A DNA stretch of 64,000 nucleotides from Candidatus Scalindua japonica (GTDB taxonomy: Bacteria > Planctomycetota > Brocadiia > Brocadiales > Scalinduaceae), in NCBI RefSeq assembly GCF_002443295.1, contig NZ_BAOS01000010.1, positions 124,001 to 188,000 of the forward strand, read 5' to 3'. A program made the translations under genes and the position numbers. This document shows, one piece after another, positions 62,399 to 64,000 of this stretch. Position 1 is the stretch's first letter, and the number at the start of each line of letters is the position of its first letter. Under the pieces are notes generated by a model that ran no database searches, was not told where the DNA came from, and worked only from the letters and a program-made list of their open reading frames with translations.

Positions 62399-63268
62399 TT
62401 ATCCATAGTATATTTCAGGACCGTATCTACTGATAAATTTATTAAACATTTCAGTATTTGATTCTTTATAGTAATTTAATATATCTTCTCTTTCGCAAAC
62501 TGTTAAATATTCGTTTGGTTTATCAATTGGCCTGGGGAATTTATCTTCTAGAAAGAATCTGAGTAATTCCTTTTCTTCATTGTTGAGTATGGGATGACAT
62601 CTTTTTACTATTTCTAATCCTTTCTCAGAAAGACCAGGCCGCGCGTATGGCAGTTTAATGTTTTTGGTAGTTATGTTTACATTTATAGACTCAAAAAAAT
62701 GTTTTATTACCTTCGTATTGTCTTTCGCTAACTCTTCATACGGGATTACGGTCATATTCTCATACCCGAACAATTGTTCATATTTTTCTAATAATGTGTA
62801 CCAGTTAAAAGCGTACCTATCAATTCTGTTCAAGTATTCATGGAAGCTATGCTGATAAAGTCCGACTTTTAAACCATGGACATAAAATGATTCTAAAAAG
62901 GTATCCTGCCTTCTGACAAAAACACATATTTTGACGTTGAAATCGCGAAAAATGTACTTAATAACATTGGCTAATAATCCTGAATCCTTATATCCGGTGC
63001 GAGTCGTGCCGGAAAGTTCTTCATTGCTAATGATTATAGTTCTTTCGTGTAGATTATTATATTTCATAGAAATTTCATTGAGTATCGCGTCTAAATCTGA
63101 TTCAGATCCATGTACTTTGCGATAAATTTCATTCACTAAACCAACGCTCTTCGTTTCATAAAAAGCAGAAGCATCTTCCTTTAATAAATTCATAATACTG
63201 AAAAGGAACCATTGAATTGCTGTTGTACCGGTTTTGTGTAAACCTATATGTAAATAAACAGTCTTCAT
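62399..63268 (-). CDS. Sulfotransferase-like protein
   Basis: This 289-residue protein has the PAPS 5'-phosphosulfate loop GLHKTGTTAIQWFLF at the N-terminus and a 3'-phosphate element in ICVFVRRQDTFLESFYVHG. It would transfer sulfate from PAPS to a sugar hydroxyl of the surface glycan. Length fits the carbohydrate sulfotransferase group. It is transcribed with the glycosyltransferase 19 bases downstream. Confidence 0.88.
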   Translation of the reverse strand: MKTVYLHIGLHKTGTTAIQWFLFSIMNLLKEDASAFYETKSVGLVNEIYRKVHGSESDLDAILNEISMKYNNLHERTIIISNEELSGTTRTGYKDSGLLANVIKYIFRDFNVKICVFVRRQDTFLESFYVHGLKVGLYQHSFHEYLNRIDRYAFNWYTLLEKYEQLFGYENMTVIPYEELAKDNTKVIKHFFESINVNITTKNIKLPYARPGLSEKGLEIVKRCHPILNNEEKELLRFFLEDKFPRPIDKPNEYLTVCEREDILNYYKESNTEMFNKFISRYGPEIYYG

Positions 63269-63356
63269 TGATATAAATTTCTACTATATGAAATAAGTTA
63301 ATGTATAAAATAATTATCCTGATGCTGAAAAAAACTATTGAAAACATTTAACACGC

Positions 63357-64000
63357 TTATGGAAGAAGAGAGTTGTTTTCAAGAGTAGTAATTTCTAATC
63401 CATATATATTTCTAATATGCAGACTTGCGTTAGACCTTTGTGCGTGATAAGCCTTGTTATTTATGGATATAATTTCAGGTTCAGAGGCCGAGACCTTATC
63501 TGACCATTTTGTACAATTATGACACTCATTTATCATATTATAGAGTCCTCTTTCCTGTGACTCAAATATATGTATTCTGTTTTCTGATAGCATAATCTCT
63601 TCAAATGATTGATCCTCTAAATTTCCTGCCACGTAATCACCGCATTGACATCCTTTTACTTTGCCATCATCTTCAATCATGAAGTATCCAGACAACCGAT
63701 TGCAGAAAGTGCGGTTCAGCGGTGTATCTGAGGTATTATGTTGAGGATTGTGAGGATCGTTATATTTCTGTATCCACACAACATCTACACGCGGTGCCCA
63801 ATATTCACAGAATTTGTTCAGATCTTTATTGTTTTGTGGTGTGTTGCAGAATGAAACGACAAATACCGGACGTTTTTTTCTACCCTTGTAACGAGACATA
63901 AATTGTTCTAAATTTTCTACTACTCTTTCGAATTGCCCATTTTGACGGATTTTTCCGTAAATCTCCGGTGTTGCCGCATCAAGACTGATATGCAGTTCGT
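63357..64000 (-). CDS. Radical SAM/SPASM protein, 3' part (cut by window edge)
   Basis: The frame runs off the right edge and begins here at ELHISLDAATPEIYGKIR, a typical mid-barrel radical SAM stretch. It continues through VFVVSFCNTPQNN to a C-terminal SPASM-like set: TFCNRLSG, KVKGCQCGDYVAGNLEDQ and NECHNCTKW. The CxxxCxxC motif lies outside the window. The ATG at 63899 is internal, not the start. Confidence 0.85.
   Translation of the reverse strand, partial: ELHISLDAATPEIYGKIRQNGQFERVVENLEQFMSRYKGRKKRPVFVVSFCNTPQNNKDLNKFCEYWAPRVDVVWIQKYNDPHNPQHNTSDTPLNRTFCNRLSGYFMIEDDGKVKGCQCGDYVAGNLEDQSFEEIMLSENRIHIFESQERGLYNMINECHNCTKWSDKVSASEPEIISINNKAYHAQRSNASLHIRNIYGLEITTLENNSLLP

Noticed and set aside
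1-64000. CRISPR arrays, tRNA or rRNA genes
   Set aside because: No regularly spaced repeats and no tRNA-like T-loop/acceptor combinations were noticed on reading. A dedicated scan could still find a divergent tRNA.

Overview
The window is AT-rich and carries an accessory-rich stretch of a bacterial chromosome. The best guess is an anammox planctomycete of the Ca. Scalindua type. This rests on several c-type cytochromes (five-heme, tetraheme and diheme), a NifJ-type pyruvate:ferredoxin oxidoreductase, a PEP-CTERM protein, an FtsH/HtrA pair, PilZ and sigma-54 regulation, and the low G+C. No marker such as hydrazine synthase or 16S rRNA is present, so the genus is an inference. I found no tRNA, rRNA or CRISPR array.

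Layout. 1-87: 5' end of an ECF-like sigma factor (minus). 519-4106: NifJ. 5002-5682: PEP-CTERM protein. 6304-7053: two-TM protein. 7380-10812: an oxidative-stress block of five-heme cytochrome, rubrerythrin, a 53-residue rubredoxin and a diheme peroxidase. 10988-13454: a NarXL-type two-component pair (minus), divergent from a respiratory operon at 14232-21082. That operon has a very good sigma-54 promoter at 14163-14177 and encodes a leader peptide, a tetraheme cytochrome c, a Tat-exported molybdopterin catalytic subunit with a Cys Mo ligand, a four-cluster Fe-S subunit, a TorD-type chaperone and a polyferredoxin. No NrfD-type membrane anchor is visible. 21347-28179 (minus): ScpB, an HtrA-like protein whose catalytic Ser position is Tyr, FtsH, and an AsmA-like protein with internal repeats.

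28.2-34.4 kb is a decaying zone. It holds a small hypothetical protein, a PilZ gene broken at two homopolymers, a low-complexity anchored protein, a GlcG/HbpS-type gene with two in-frame stops, an iron-dependent alcohol dehydrogenase, a possible pseudoknot RNA, and an IS1595-type transposase remnant. 34483-36642 is Tex. 37412-40859 is a signalling cluster: a small protein, a sigma-54 activator, and two stand-alone receiver proteins. It has repeated operator-like dyads and a second good sigma-54 promoter at 39701-39715. 40993-42339 is speE-speD, where speE has no ATG/GTG/TTG start and probably begins at CTG.

From 43.5 kb to the right edge almost everything is on the minus strand with short gaps or overlaps. 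It forms a surface-glycan/cell-envelope biosynthesis cluster: three large membrane proteins (two of them tandem paralogues), four radical SAM enzymes, two methyltransferases, a polysaccharide deacetylase, a FemAB-like transferase, two GT4 glycosyltransferases, a sugar epimerase, an FAD oxidoreductase, an aldo/keto reductase and a sulfotransferase. Together these suggest assembly and decoration of an unusual cell-surface polymer. The product cannot be read from sequence alone.
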